From the NCBI RefSeq assembly GCF_017303295.1, contig NZ_JAFKOK010000018.1, positions 1-64,000 of the forward strand: a stretch of 64,000 bases of DNA. The letters are read 5' to 3'. The translations under genes and the position numbers were made by a program. Shown here piece by piece: positions 52,060 through 61,313 of the stretch; within the stretch, counting starts at the first letter, position 1, and each line of letters starts with the position of its first letter. This DNA is from Rhodobacter sp. NTK016B (GTDB taxonomy: Bacteria; Pseudomonadota; Alphaproteobacteria; Rhodobacterales; Rhodobacteraceae). Below the pieces are notes generated by a model. The model did no database searches. It was not told the origin of the DNA and saw only the letters and a program-made list of their open reading frames with translations.

Positions 52060-52485
52060 ATGACCGACATCACCCTGGAAACCCGCGTGCGCGACAGCTT
52101 CGCGCGGCAAACGATGATGCAGACCCTGGACGCGCAGCTTGTGTCCATCGCGCCGGGCCGCTGCGTGATCCGAGCGCCGATTGTCGACCACCTCAAGCAA
52201 CAGCACGGCGCCGCCCATGCGGGGCTGGCCTTCACGCTGGGCGATACGGCGGCGGGTTACGCGGCCCTGTCGGTGATGGGGGAAGAGACCGACGTGATGA
52301 CGGTCGAGATGAAGATCAACCTGCTCTCACCCGCTCTGGGCGACGCGCTGGAAGCCGTGGGACAGGTGATGCGCGCGGGCAAGCGGCTGACCGTCGTCAC
52401 CGCCGAGGTCTTTGCGCTGCAGGGCGAGACGCGAAAGTCCGTGGCGCTGCTGCAGGGCACGATGATCCCCGTGGCGCAGCGCTAA
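52060..52485 (+). CDS. Hotdog-fold thioesterase, PaaI-like
   Basis: Start at ATG 52060 (MTDITLETRVRDSF), with GGGAGGAG 5 bases before; 141 residues. The hotdog block HLKQQHGAAHAGLAFTLGD places the catalytic acidic/asparagine position as in PaaI-type enzymes, then VTVEMKINLLSPALGD. It probably hydrolyses aryl- or acyl-CoA esters. No pathway partner lies beside it. Confidence 0.85.
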   Translation: MTDITLETRVRDSFARQTMMQTLDAQLVSIAPGRCVIRAPIVDHLKQQHGAAHAGLAFTLGDTAAGYAALSVMGEETDVMTVEMKINLLSPALGDALEAVGQVMRAGKRLTVVTAEVFALQGETRKSVALLQGTMIPVAQR

Positions 52486-52488
52486 AGG

Positions 52489-52514
52489 AAAGGCGCGACC
52501 GAAGCCGCGCCTTT
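52489..52514. terminator. Bidirectional terminator between thioesterase and folD genes
   Basis: AAAGGCGCG and CGCGCCTTT are perfect 9-base arms with A and T runs on each side, between convergent genes. Confidence 0.85.
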
Positions 52515-52520
52515 CGGAAC

Positions 52521-53423
52521 TCAGGCTGTCAGGCCCTGAGGCTCGGCCAGACCGTTCGCGCGGCAGGCCGCCGTCAGCGTGTTGGCCAAGAGGCAGGCGA
52601 TGGTCATCGGGCCCACGCCGCCCGGCACCGGGGTAATCGCCCCGGCAACTGCGGCCGCGCTTTCGAAATGCACGTCGCCCACCAGCCGGGTCTTGCCCTC
52701 GCCCTTTTCGGGCGCGTCGATGCGGTTGATGCCCACATCGATCACCGTCGCCCCCGGCTTGACCCAGTCGCCCGGGATCATCTCGGGACGGCCCACGGCG
52801 GCGACGAGGATATCGGCCTGCCGGCAGACCGCGCCCAGATCCTTGGTGCGGCTATGCGCGATGGTCACTGTGCAGCTGTCGCCCAGAAGAAGCTGCGCCA
52901 TCGGCTTGCCCACGATGTTCGAACGCCCGACGACGACCGCGTTGAGCCCCGACAGGCTGCCCAGGTGGTCGCGCAGCATCATCAGGCAGCCCAGAGGCGT
53001 GCAGGGAACCATCGACTTCTGCCCGGTGCCCAGCAGGCCCACATTCGAGATATGGAAGCCGTCGACATCCTTGGCCGGGTCGATCGAATTGATCACCAGA
53101 TCGCTGTTCAGATGTCCCGGCAACGGAAGCTGCACGAGGATCCCGTGAACCGTCGCATCCTTGTTCAGATGGTCGATCAGCGCCAGCAGATCGGCCTCGG
53201 GCGTGTCGGCGGGCAGCTTGTGCTCGAACGAGTTCATGCCGACCTCGGTGGTCTGCTTGCCCTTCGATTTCACGTAGACCTGGCTTGCCGGGTCCTCGCC
53301 CACCAGCACCACGGCCAGACCGGGGATCAGGCCGTTTTCATCCTTGAGCCGCTGCACATGGCCCGCGACCTGTTCGCGGACCTTGGCCGCGAAGGCCTTG
53401 CCGTCGATGATGGTTGCGCTCAT
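52521..53423 (-). CDS. folD: Bifunctional methylene-THF dehydrogenase / methenyl-THF cyclohydrolase
   Basis: Start at ATG 53423 ([15 protein letters not shown]), overlapping the chorismate mutase stop by 4 bases; 300 residues. The active-site residues match E. coli numbering: Y50 and K54 in [10 protein letters not shown]98 in VQLPLPG, D121 in KDVDGFH. The NADP site ([17 protein letters not shown]) and C-terminal [10 protein letters not shown] are intact. It interconverts 5,10-methylene-THF and 10-formyl-THF. It is the normal copy of two FolD genes here. Confidence 0.95.
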   Translation of the reverse strand: MSATIIDGKAFAAKVREQVAGHVQRLKDENGLIPGLAVVLVGEDPASQVYVKSKGKQTTEVGMNSFEHKLPADTPEADLLALIDHLNKDATVHGILVQLPLPGHLNSDLVINSIDPAKDVDGFHISNVGLLGTGQKSMVPCTPLGCLMMLRDHLGSLSGLNAVVVGRSNIVGKPMAQLLLGDSCTVTIAHSRTKDLGAVCRQADILVAAVGRPEMIPGDWVKPGATVIDVGINRIDAPEKGEGKTRLVGDVHFESAAAVAGAITPVPGGVGPMTIACLLANTLTAACRANGLAEPQGLTA

Positions 53424-53731
53424 CCGTCTCTCCCTTGCTTGCCGATCACCCGCTCTTCCCGGGCGATCACCGTCTCGATCATTGTCCGCCACATGGCTTC
53501 CACCATGTCGGCGTCGATTCCCCTTGCCTCGGCCTTGGTGCGCACATGCGCCAGAACCTGCGCGACCCGCCCGGGAGCCGCCGCCGAGATGCCCTCGCGC
53601 GCCTTCAGCGCCGGGGCCCGGTCCGTATAGGCCGAGCGCTCGGCCAGAAGCGTCAGCAGCGCATCGTCAATAGCATCGATGCAACCGCGCAGCTCGGCCA
53701 TGCTGTGAACGTCGTCCGGCGCCGGGCGCAT
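53420..53731 (-). CDS. Chorismate mutase, AroQ class
   Basis: A 103-residue all-helical AroQ-type domain: [24 protein letters not shown] has the usual LR..ID.ID..LL..L..R pattern, and the C-terminal helix has [14 protein letters not shown]. It converts chorismate to prephenate. It lies between two folD genes and is coupled to both: three bases after the upstream stop and a 4-base overlap downstream. The reason for linkage is not clear. Confidence 0.9.
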   Translation of the reverse strand: MRPAPDDVHSMAELRGCIDAIDDALLTLLAERSAYTDRAPALKAREGISAAAPGRVAQVLAHVRTKAEARGIDADMVEAMWRTMIETVIAREERVIGKQGRDG

Positions 53732-53734
53732 GGC

Positions 53735-54616
53735 TCAGGCCTCGGTATTGGCGAAAGCGGCGCGGTAATGCGCCATCTGCAACCGCGTCGCCAGCACCGC
53801 GTTCTTCATCAGCGTGGCCACCGTCACCGGGCCGACGCCGCCGGGCACCGGCGTGATCCAGCCCGCCACTTCGGCGCAGCTGTCGAAATCGGCATCGCCG
53901 ACCGTTTTGCCATCAACCCGGTTGATGCCGATATCGATCAGCGCCGCCCCGGGTTTGAGCATGTCGCCCGTCACCAGCCCGGGCTTGCCGACCGCCACGA
54001 AGACCGCATCCGCGGCGCGGCTATGCATCGCCACCGAGCGGGTCATGTGGTGACACACCGTCACGGTCGCACCCAGCCCCATCAGCAGGAAGGCGATGGG
54101 CTTGCCGACGATCTCGCTATGACCGATCACCGTGACGTCCAGCCCTTCCAGCTTCAGCGGCAGGGTCTTCAGGATCTCGACCGCCGCGACGGCGGTACAG
54201 GGCCCCAGCGCCAGATCGTTATAGACGATGTTGCCGATGGAGGACGGGTGCATGCCCTCGACATCCTTGAGCGGATGCACGGCCTTTTGCAGCGTTTTCA
54301 CAGGGATATGCGCGGGTAGCGGGCGCTGGATGATGATCCCGTTGACGCGCGGATCGGCGTTTAGCCCGTGCAGCACGCCCACCAGCTGCTCCATCGAGAT
54401 CGTTTCGGGATAATTGCGCGCCTCGAATTCGACGCCCGAGGATTCCGCTGTCTTCTGCTGGTTGCGGACGTAAAGCTCGGCAGCGGCGGTATCGCCGACC
54501 GAGATCGACACCAGCCGGGGCTGCCAGCCCTGCTCGGCCAGTTCCCTGGCTTCGGTGACATTATCGGCGCGCATCTGCGCGGCGATGCCTTTTCCATCGA
54601 TGATCGCGGCTCGCAT
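53735..54616 (-). CDS. FolD paralogue lacking the catalytic lysine
   Basis: A 293-residue FolD-fold protein with AGGAG 8 bases before its ATG. NADP site VIGHSEIVGKPIAFLL and [10 protein letters not shown] are intact. Against the neighbouring FolD, Tyr49 is kept (ELYVRNQQK) but the catalytic Lys54 is Gln53, and Asp121 is Glu120 (KDVEGMH); Gln97 is kept. In other FolDs this lysine is essential for the cyclohydrolase step, and a Lys-to-Gln change in the human enzyme is reported to spare dehydrogenase activity. It may therefore be a dedicated methylene-THF dehydrogenase. It lies downstream of fhs, 227 bases away. Confidence 0.85.
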   Translation of the reverse strand: MRAAIIDGKGIAAQMRADNVTEARELAEQGWQPRLVSISVGDTAAAELYVRNQQKTAESSGVEFEARNYPETISMEQLVGVLHGLNADPRVNGIIIQRPLPAHIPVKTLQKAVHPLKDVEGMHPSSIGNIVYNDLALGPCTAVAAVEILKTLPLKLEGLDVTVIGHSEIVGKPIAFLLMGLGATVTVCHHMTRSVAMHSRAADAVFVAVGKPGLVTGDMLKPGAALIDIGINRVDGKTVGDADFDSCAEVAGWITPVPGGVGPVTVATLMKNAVLATRLQMAHYRAAFANTEA

Positions 54617-54806
54617 GGATCTACTCCTGATCGCTGAGGACGTCGTGTTTCGGATCGCGGCGGCACCGGGGCCAGCCGACGGTCAGGGCCGCAGCGGCTT
54701 TGCGATACCCCGACCCTGAATAAGCGCGACGGCCTTACCGCCGTGATAACCGATACCGGTCCGCGGGGACCGGGCGGTGAATAACGGCCCCGCGAAAGCG
54801 GGAAAG

Positions 54807-54838
54807 CGGGCCGGCAAGGGGGATCCCCTGCCGGCCCG
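54807..54838 (-). terminator. Hairpin after fhs
   Basis: CGGGCCGGCA pairs with TGCCGGCCCG around a partly self-paired centre, directly past the fhs stop at 54844. On the minus strand a CTTTCCCGCTTT tail follows, less uniform than a classic T run. Confidence 0.65.
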
Positions 54839-54843
54839 TGCCA

Positions 54844-56520
54844 TCAGAACAGGCCTTCGACGAAGCCCGTGTCGTTGATGCGGATCGTCTCGGCAGCCGG
54901 GGTGCGGGGCAGACCGGGCATGGTCATGATCTCACCGCAGATCACCACGATGAAGCCAGCCCCCGCCGACAGGCGCACTTCCCGAACCGGGACCGAATGG
55001 CCCGTGGGCGCGCCGCGCAGGTTGGGATCGGTCGAGAACGAATACTGCGTCTTCGCCATGCAGACCGGGAAGTGACCGTAGCCGGCGTCTTCCCACGCTT
55101 TGAGCTGCGCGCGGATCGACTTGTCGGCGATCACCTCGTCGGCGTGGTAGATGCGCTTGGCGACGGTTTCGATCTTCTCGAACAGGCTCATCTCGTCGGG
55201 ATAGATCGGCGAGAAGTTCGAGGTGCCCGATTCCGCCATCGACACGACCTTGTGCGCCAGCTCTTCGATCCCGGCCGAGCCATGCGCCCAGTGCTTGCAG
55301 ACGATCGCTTCCGCGCCCTGCTCGGCGACATAGGCCTTCACCGCTTCGATCTCGGCATCGGTATCGCTGTGGAAGTGGTTGATCGCCACGACCACCGGCA
55401 CGCCGAAGCTCTTCACGTTCGAGATGTGGCGACCCAGGTTCGGGCAGCCTTTCTTGACCGCGTCGACATTCTCAGCGCCCAGATCGGCCTTGGCCACGCC
55501 GCCATTCATCTTCATCGCACGCACCGTGGCGACCAGAACCGACGCAGCGGGCGTCAGACCGGCTTTGCGGCACTTGATGTCGAAGAATTTCTCGGCGCCC
55601 AGATCGGCCCCGAAACCGGCTTCTGTGACGACGTAGTCGCCCAGTTTCAGCGCGGTCTTGGTGGCAATGACCGAGTTGCAGCCATGCGCGATGTTGGCGA
55701 ACGGGCCGCCATGCACGAAGGCCGGATTGTTTTCCAGCGTCTGTACGAGGTTGGGCTGCATCGCGTCCTTGAGCAGGACGGTCATCGCGCCATCGGCCTT
55801 GATGTCGCGGCAATAGATCGGCGTGCGCTCGCGGGTATAGGCCACGACGATGTCGCCCAGACGCTTCTGCAGGTCGGCCAGATCCTTGGACAGGCACAGG
55901 ATCGCCATGACTTCCGACGCCACGGTGATGTCGAAGCCGGTCTGACGCGGGAAGCCGTTGGCCACGCCGCCGAGGCTGGTCACGGTGTCACGCAGCGCGC
56001 GGTCGTTCATGTCCATGACGCGGCGCCAGACAACGCGACGCTCGTCGATCTGCAGCGAATTGCCCCAGTAGATGTGGTTGTCGATCATCGCCGACAGCAG
56101 GTTATGCGCCGAGGTGATCGCGTGGAAATCGCCGGTGAAGTGGAGGTTCATTTCCTCCATCGGCACGACCTGAGCATAGCCACCGCCCGCAGCGCCGCCC
56201 TTCATGCCGAAGTTCGGGCCGAGCGAGGCTTCGCGGATACAAATCACGGCTTTCTTGCCGATGCGGTTCAGACCGTCGCCCAGACCGACCGTGGTCGTGG
56301 TCTTGCCTTCGCCCGCCGGGGTCGGGTTGATCGCGGTCACGAGGATCAGCTTGCCGTCGGGACGATCCGCCAGCGAGGTGATGAAATCCTGGCTGACCTT
56401 GGCCTTGTCGTGGCCATAGGGCAGCAGATCCGTCGCCGGAATGCCCAGTTTCTCGCCGATCTCCATGATCGGCTTTTTCTGCGCCTCGCGCGCGATCTCG
56501 ATATCAGTCTTGAATGACAT
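54844..56520 (-). CDS. fhs: Formate--tetrahydrofolate ligase
   Basis: A 558-residue enzyme, the usual length. The ATP site is [21 protein letters not shown], truncated here to its core TPAGEGKTT; other family blocks are [29 protein letters not shown] and LTRE-like [11 protein letters not shown] at the end. GGGAGGG precedes the ATG. It joins formate to THF with ATP, or runs in reverse to gain ATP. With the two FolD proteins it forms a C1 module that can oxidise methyl-derived C1 units to formate. Confidence 0.96.
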   Translation of the reverse strand: MSFKTDIEIAREAQKKPIMEIGEKLGIPATDLLPYGHDKAKVSQDFITSLADRPDGKLILVTAINPTPAGEGKTTTTVGLGDGLNRIGKKAVICIREASLGPNFGMKGGAAGGGYAQVVPMEEMNLHFTGDFHAITSAHNLLSAMIDNHIYWGNSLQIDERRVVWRRVMDMNDRALRDTVTSLGGVANGFPRQTGFDITVASEVMAILCLSKDLADLQKRLGDIVVAYTRERTPIYCRDIKADGAMTVLLKDAMQPNLVQTLENNPAFVHGGPFANIAHGCNSVIATKTALKLGDYVVTEAGFGADLGAEKFFDIKCRKAGLTPAASVLVATVRAMKMNGGVAKADLGAENVDAVKKGCPNLGRHISNVKSFGVPVVVAINHFHSDTDAEIEAVKAYVAEQGAEAIVCKHWAHGSAGIEELAHKVVSMAESGTSNFSPIYPDEMSLFEKIETVAKRIYHADEVIADKSIRAQLKAWEDAGYGHFPVCMAKTQYSFSTDPNLRGAPTGHSVPVREVRLSAGAGFIVVICGEIMTMPGLPRTPAAETIRINDTGFVEGLF

Positions 56521-56647
56521 GGAAGCCCTCCCTGCACTTGCATGGCCTGCGCCAGACTTAGCGGCAGGGCGAGAATGTATACATGCCTATTACGACCTGT
56601 CGGTGCCGTTTTCCGTCTCGTGGCGTTTCCGATCGGAAAGTCGCGTA

Positions 56648-57247
56648 TCACTCGGTGGTCGTCGTTTCCCGTTCCGCCCAGACCGGCTGATCGGGCACGA
56701 AAAGCCGCAGCCGGTCGCCCAGAGCGACCGCGCCCTCGGCCTCGACCCAGGCGGTCACGCCGCGCCGGTCCTTGGCTGCGGCCTTGAACGCCTTGCCGAA
56801 ACCGGGATGCGCGGTCTCTATCGGGCGCGCGGGCAAGGTACAGGGGCGGTTTTCCATATCCACCGTGACCGAGGCGCCCGATTCCGCCAGCAGCCGCGAC
56901 GATGGCGGGACATGGGTGAAATCGGGAATGCCGCGAATCACCATCGTCGCGCCGACCAGAGCCGGGTCCAGCGATTCCAGCCCCATTTCGGCGGCGATCC
57001 GGTCAAGCTCTTCGACCGACAGGATCGACAATTGCCGCGCGTTGCGAATGGGCGTGTTGCGCGGATAAAGCCCCAGCACGCGCGAGCAGGACGGGCGCGT
57101 CATCCCGCCATGGGTTTCGCCCGCCGGGCCGTCAAAGGTCAGCTCCATCCGCTCGAGCGGCTGCGATTCCAGCGCGGCATCGCGGTCGGGCACGATGCCC
57201 AGCCAGACGATTTCGGCCTCGTAACGGGTCTTGGCGAGCGCGGGCAT
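56648..57247 (-). CDS. MOSC domain protein
   Basis: A 199-residue protein covering a MOSC domain: MTRPSCSRVLGLYPRNTPIRN, ARQLSILSVEELDRIA, and TVDMENRPCTLPARPIE with the conserved cysteine (about residue 136), followed by the GVTAWVEAEGAVALGD strand. MOSC proteins carry sulfur or bind molybdenum cofactor. No partner gene is near. Start ATG 57247 has GGAAAG upstream. Confidence 0.85.
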   Translation of the reverse strand: MPALAKTRYEAEIVWLGIVPDRDAALESQPLERMELTFDGPAGETHGGMTRPSCSRVLGLYPRNTPIRNARQLSILSVEELDRIAAEMGLESLDPALVGATMVIRGIPDFTHVPPSSRLLAESGASVTVDMENRPCTLPARPIETAHPGFGKAFKAAAKDRRGVTAWVEAEGAVALGDRLRLFVPDQPVWAERETTTTE

Positions 57248-57278
57248 GGCGACTTTCCTTTTCCTTCACACATGAAAA

Positions 57279-57307
57279 AGCCCGGCACCGTCGCGCGGTG
57301 CCGGGCT
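57279..57307 (-). terminator. Terminator of ftsH
   Basis: AGCCCGGCACCG and CGGTGCCGGGCT are perfect 12-base arms with loop TCGCG; on the minus strand TTTTTC follows. It lies 35 bases past the ftsH stop. Confidence 0.9.
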
Positions 57308-57341
57308 GAATGCAAGGGCGGATCAGCGATCCGTCATGGCG

Positions 57342-59258
57342 TCAGGCGCTCGGATTGGGCTCCATCCCGCCATCATCGCCGCGCGGACGCGGACGCGTTT
57401 TCGGGATCGACGCGACCGACGGCAAACCACCGCCTGAATTCGCCGAATCGTCCTCGTCGCGGCCCGGACCCTCGCCGCGCATCACGCGGGTGATTTCCGA
57501 ACCGGTCAGCGTCTCGTATTCCAGCAGACCCTGCGCGAGGTTTTCCAGCTCGTCGGCATTCTCGGTCAGAATGCGCTTGGCGGTCTGGTAGCCCTCGTCG
57601 ACGATCTTGCGGACTTCCTGGTCGATCTTCTTCTGGGTTTCCTGGCTGGCATTCGACCCGCCCGAGTAGTTCCCCAGATAGGATTGCTGCTCATTGGCAT
57701 AGTCGATATGGCCCAGCTCTTCCGAGAAGCCGAACTGCGTCACCATCGCGCGGGCGATCTTGGTCACCTGCTGGATGTCCGACGACGCGCCCGAGGTCAC
57801 GTTTTCCTTGCCGAAGATCAGCTCCTCAGCCACCTTGCCGCCCATCGCCATGGCGATCTTCGACTTGTACTTGGTGTAGGTCACGCTCAGCTGATCGCGC
57901 TCGGGCAGCGACAGCACCAGACCCAGTGCGCGACCGCGCGGGATGATCGTCGCCTTGTGGATCGGATCGTGCTGCGGGACGTGCAGGCCGACGACCGCGT
58001 GGCCGGCTTCGTGATACGCGGTGAGCTTCTTTTCGTCCTCGGTCATGACCATGGACCGTCGCTCGGCCCCCATCATCACCTTGTCTTTGGCATCCTCGAA
58101 GTCCTGCATCGTGACAAAGCGGCGGTTCTTGCGCGCGGCCATCAGCGCCGCCTCGTTCACGAGGTTGGCCAGATCCGCACCCGAGAAGCCCGGCGTGCCC
58201 CGCGCGATGATGCGCAGATCCACGTTCGGCCCCAGAGGCACCTTGCGGGCATGGACGCCCAGAATCCGCTCGCGGCCCTTGATGTCGGGATTGGGCACCT
58301 GCACCTGACGGTCGAAACGACCGGGACGCAGCAGCGCGGGGTCAAGAACGTCGGGGCGGTTGGTCGCGGCGACGATGATGATGCCTTCATTGGCCTCGAA
58401 ACCGTCCATCTCGACCAGAAGCTGGTTCAGCGTCTGCTCGCGCTCGTCATTGCCGCCGCCATAGCCCACGCCGCGCGACCGGCCCACGGCGTCGATCTCG
58501 TCGATGAACACGATGCAGGGCGCGTTTTTCTTGGCCTGCTCGAACATGTCGCGCACACGGCTGGCGCCGACACCCACGAACATCTCGACGAAGTCCGAGC
58601 CCGAGATGGTGAAGAACGGCACGCCCGCCTCGCCCGCAATCGCGCGCGCCAGCAGCGTCTTACCGGTCCCCGGAGGGCCCACCAGCAGCGCGCCTTTCGG
58701 GATCTTGCCGCCGAGACGGCTGAATTTCTGCGGGTTGCGCAGGAATTCGACGATCTCTTCAAGCTCTTCCTTGGCTTCATCAATGCCCGCGACATCGTCG
58801 AAGGTCACGCGGCCATGCTTTTCGGTCAGCAGCTTGGCCTTGGACTTGCCAAAGCCCATCGCGCCACCGCGGCCACCGCCCTGCATGCGGTTCATGAAGA
58901 ATATCCACACGCCGATCAGCAGCAGGAAGGGCAGCCAGACCGACAGCGCCGACATCAGGCCCGACCGCTCTTGCGGGCGCGCCTCGACGGCGACGTCGGA
59001 TTCCAGAAGCCGTTCGGTCGGGTTCTCGCCCGAGGGGCGAATGGTCGTATAGGCGGTGCCCGAACGGTCGGTCACGCGCAGCGTCTCGCCGTCGATCACG
59101 ACCCGGCTCACGTCACCGGCCTCGACCCTTTGCAGGAAATCCGAATAGCCGATGCTCCGCCCGCTGCTCGTCGTGGACCCGTTGTTGAACAACGTGAACA
59201 GAACGATCATCAGGAAGAACAGCACGATCCAGAAGGCGAAATTGCGCGCGTTGCCCAC
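57342..59258 (-). CDS. ftsH: ATP-dependent zinc metalloprotease FtsH
   Basis: A 638-residue membrane protease starting at GTG 59258 (GGGAG before it). Two N-terminal helices (about 8-25 and 105-122) flank a periplasmic domain. The AAA domain has Walker A GPPGTGKT (194-201), Walker [13 protein letters not shown], pore motif and SRH. The M41 protease has HEAGH in [12 protein letters not shown], then the third zinc ligand in the [11 protein letters not shown] region. The glycine/serine-rich C-terminal tail is typical. It degrades membrane and short-lived proteins. Follows tilS in the usual order. Confidence 0.97.
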   Translation of the reverse strand: MGNARNFAFWIVLFFLMIVLFTLFNNGSTTSSGRSIGYSDFLQRVEAGDVSRVVIDGETLRVTDRSGTAYTTIRPSGENPTERLLESDVAVEARPQERSGLMSALSVWLPFLLLIGVWIFFMNRMQGGGRGGAMGFGKSKAKLLTEKHGRVTFDDVAGIDEAKEELEEIVEFLRNPQKFSRLGGKIPKGALLVGPPGTGKTLLARAIAGEAGVPFFTISGSDFVEMFVGVGASRVRDMFEQAKKNAPCIVFIDEIDAVGRSRGVGYGGGNDEREQTLNQLLVEMDGFEANEGIIIVAATNRPDVLDPALLRPGRFDRQVQVPNPDIKGRERILGVHARKVPLGPNVDLRIIARGTPGFSGADLANLVNEAALMAARKNRRFVTMQDFEDAKDKVMMGAERRSMVMTEDEKKLTAYHEAGHAVVGLHVPQHDPIHKATIIPRGRALGLVLSLPERDQLSVTYTKYKSKIAMAMGGKVAEELIFGKENVTSGASSDIQQVTKIARAMVTQFGFSEELGHIDYANEQQSYLGNYSGGSNASQETQKKIDQEVRKIVDEGYQTAKRILTENADELENLAQGLLEYETLTGSEITRVMRGEGPGRDEDDSANSGGGLPSVASIPKTRPRPRGDDGGMEPNPSA

Positions 59259-59325
59259 GGGGCTCTCCCAAAAACGACGGCCCTAGGGGCCAGATGGGCA
59301 TAAGATAGTGATGCGGCGGGTGACT

Positions 59326-60579
59326 TCAATGCGATTGTGACGGCTTGTCTTGGATCGCGGCGACAGGTCGCGCAGTCAGCGCCCATCCTTCGGGCCAGAA
59401 AACCAGCGGCGCGGCCAGCAGCGCCTCGTTGCGCCAGATCGCCGGCAATCCCGCCAGTACCTTGCGCGGCAGCCCGGTTTCGCGCGGATGCGGATGCCAA
59501 CCGTCACGCGCCTGTCGTCCCAGCTGCGCCAGCCCCGATTCGCCCAATGCGCGAATCACAGCGCCCTCCGCCGCCGCTGCATCCGGCGCTTGCGCCTGCC
59601 ACCGTCCGTCCCAGCATTCGCCGACCGGCGCGCTCAGCCGGGCCACCGCCTGAGCCTCGCGCGCAAGATACCAGTCCCCGCCTTCGCGCCACAAAACGCA
59701 GCCCATCAGCGGGCCCTCACCCGCCGACAGCCAGCGCTGCAACGCGTCGAAACGCGGGCGGTACGCCGCGCCCGACAACGCCATCGCCAGATGCGCCATG
59801 ACCCGCGCACGGATCTCGTCGACCTCGCCCGCCAAAGCGCCGCGCACGATCAGCACGCCCCGCTCTTCGCGCAGGTCGCGCGCGAGCACCGCCTGCGCCT
59901 GCGCGTCCAGCGCCGCACGCGCGCGCTGCATCCGCCCGGCAGTGCGCACCAGCCCGCCTGCCTCGATCCCCAGCGCCTGCAGCTCGGCCAGCGCCCGGCG
60001 CGCCCGCACCCGCAGAAAGCGCGGATCGGCATTCGTCGGATCCTCGACCCAACCTACGCCGCGCGCCCTCAACGCCGTCCGCAGATCCCCGCGCGAAACA
60101 TCGAGAAACGGGCGCAGCCACAACACCCCCTCGGCATGCCGCCGCGCCGCCATGCCCGACAGCCCGTCCACGCCCGAGCCCCGCGCCAGCCGCATCAGCA
60201 CCGTCTCGGCCTGATCGTCGCGGGTATGCGCTAGCACGACCGCTCCCACGCGCTCCTGCGCCCAGCCCGCGATCAGGCCGATCCGCGCCGCGCGCGCCGC
60301 ATCCATCAGATTGCCGCCCTGCGGCCCGGCCTCCCAGCGCAGGATGTCATGCGCCACACCCAGCCGCGCACAAAGCGCCGCGACGCCGGCCGCTTCCGCC
60401 GCCGCCTCGGGCCGCAAGCCGTGATCCACCGTCACTGCCGCCACCCGCCCGGGCCCCAGAGCCTCGACCGCCAGCACCAAAGCCGCTACCGAATCCCCGC
60501 CGCCCGAGACCGCGATACCCACGCGCGCGATCCCGTCGCAGGCCGTGCGCATCAACGACAAAAGGGCCGGGTCCGTCAC
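59326..60579 (-). CDS. tilS: tRNA(Ile)-lysidine synthase
   Basis: A 417-residue protein starting at GTG 60579. The PP-loop is SGGGDSVAALVLAVEA (with Ser-Gly-Gly-x-Asp-Ser), then TVDHGLRPEA and the tRNA-binding LAHTRDDQAETVLMRLARGSG. A C-terminal TilS domain is present but short. It puts lysine on C34 of the minor isoleucine tRNA so it reads AUA. The usual upstream neighbour cpoB/ybgF is missing; copy E of the dispersed element lies there instead. Confidence 0.93.
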   Translation of the reverse strand: MTDPALLSLMRTACDGIARVGIAVSGGGDSVAALVLAVEALGPGRVAAVTVDHGLRPEAAAEAAGVAALCARLGVAHDILRWEAGPQGGNLMDAARAARIGLIAGWAQERVGAVVLAHTRDDQAETVLMRLARGSGVDGLSGMAARRHAEGVLWLRPFLDVSRGDLRTALRARGVGWVEDPTNADPRFLRVRARRALAELQALGIEAGGLVRTAGRMQRARAALDAQAQAVLARDLREERGVLIVRGALAGEVDEIRARVMAHLAMALSGAAYRPRFDALQRWLSAGEGPLMGCVLWREGGDWYLAREAQAVARLSAPVGECWDGRWQAQAPDAAAAEGAVIRALGESGLAQLGRQARDGWHPHPRETGLPRKVLAGLPAIWRNEALLAAPLVFWPEGWALTARPVAAIQDKPSQSH

Positions 60580-60589
60580 GACCCTGCCC

Positions 60590-60645
60590 CATCTTTAATC
60601 TCGAAATATCCTCGGGGGGTCCGGGGGGCAGACAGCCCCCCGGCC
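60590..60645 (+). repeat. Dispersed intergenic element, copy E
   Basis: Core CATCTTTAAT-CTCGAAATAT-CCTCGGGGGG followed by hairpin CCGGGGGGC-AGACA-GCCCCCCGG at 60621-60643 with perfect 9-base arms. It lies 3' of the minus-strand pal gene, between pal and tilS. The loop is identical to copies C and D. Confidence 0.75.
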
Positions 60646-60670
60646 TCTCCATCCGCGCGTGCCATCGGGC

Positions 60671-61171
60671 TCAGCGCGAAACCACCGTCACCGCGCGGCG
60701 GTTCAGGTCCCAGCAGCGCTGTTGGGCGCAGACCTCGATCGGGCGCTCCTTGCCATAGCTCACGGTGCGCAGGCGCGCGGCGCTGACGCCTTCCTGCATC
60801 AGGAATTGCTGCACGCGCGCCGCCCGGCGGGCGCCCAGCGCGACGTTGTATTCGCGGGTGCCGCGTTCGTCGGCATGGCCTTCGATCAGGATCTGGTAAT
60901 CGGGATAGCGATTAAGCCACGCCGCCTGCGTCCGCAGGATCGTCATCGCCTGCGGCGACAGCTCGCTCGAATCGACGGTGAAGTTCACCGTGTCGCCGAT
61001 CGTCTGGTTAAAATAAGCGATCGAGGTCGGATCGCTCGGATCGCCCAGCGCGGTCGAGCCGATCCCGCCCATGCCGCCGGTCGGCTCGTCGTAATCGCCG
61101 CCGCGGGGGTTGTTACACGCGGCCAGCGCCAGCGCGGCCACGACCAGAATGGCCTTCGTCAGAAGTTGCAT
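60671..61171 (-). CDS. pal: Peptidoglycan-associated lipoprotein Pal
   Basis: A 166-residue outer-membrane lipoprotein with lipobox ALAAC (C19). The OmpA-like domain has NFTVDSSELSPQAMTIL, IEGHADERGTREYNVALGARRA and the peptidoglycan-binding residues of that loop. It anchors the outer membrane to the wall and binds TolB. A 142-base gap separates it from tolB, so it may have its own promoter. Confidence 0.96.
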   Translation of the reverse strand: MQLLTKAILVVAALALAACNNPRGGDYDEPTGGMGGIGSTALGDPSDPTSIAYFNQTIGDTVNFTVDSSELSPQAMTILRTQAAWLNRYPDYQILIEGHADERGTREYNVALGARRAARVQQFLMQEGVSAARLRTVSYGKERPIEVCAQQRCWDLNRRAVTVVSR

Positions 61172-61313
61172 GTCTCTCGTCCTTTTTTATCCGCCGTTAT
61201 CCACGTTTGCCGGGCCGGCCTCGGGCACAGTCTATCAGAGGCCGTGCGACTGGGGAATCGGGCGCAGATCACGTTGCGCGGCGTTCTGCGTGTCCTGACA
61301 GGGCGCGCCGCGA

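Noticed and set aside
54838-56517. Plus-strand ORF of 559 codons opposite fhs
   Set aside because: An almost exact mirror of fhs, whose conserved blocks and ribosome site are on the minus strand.
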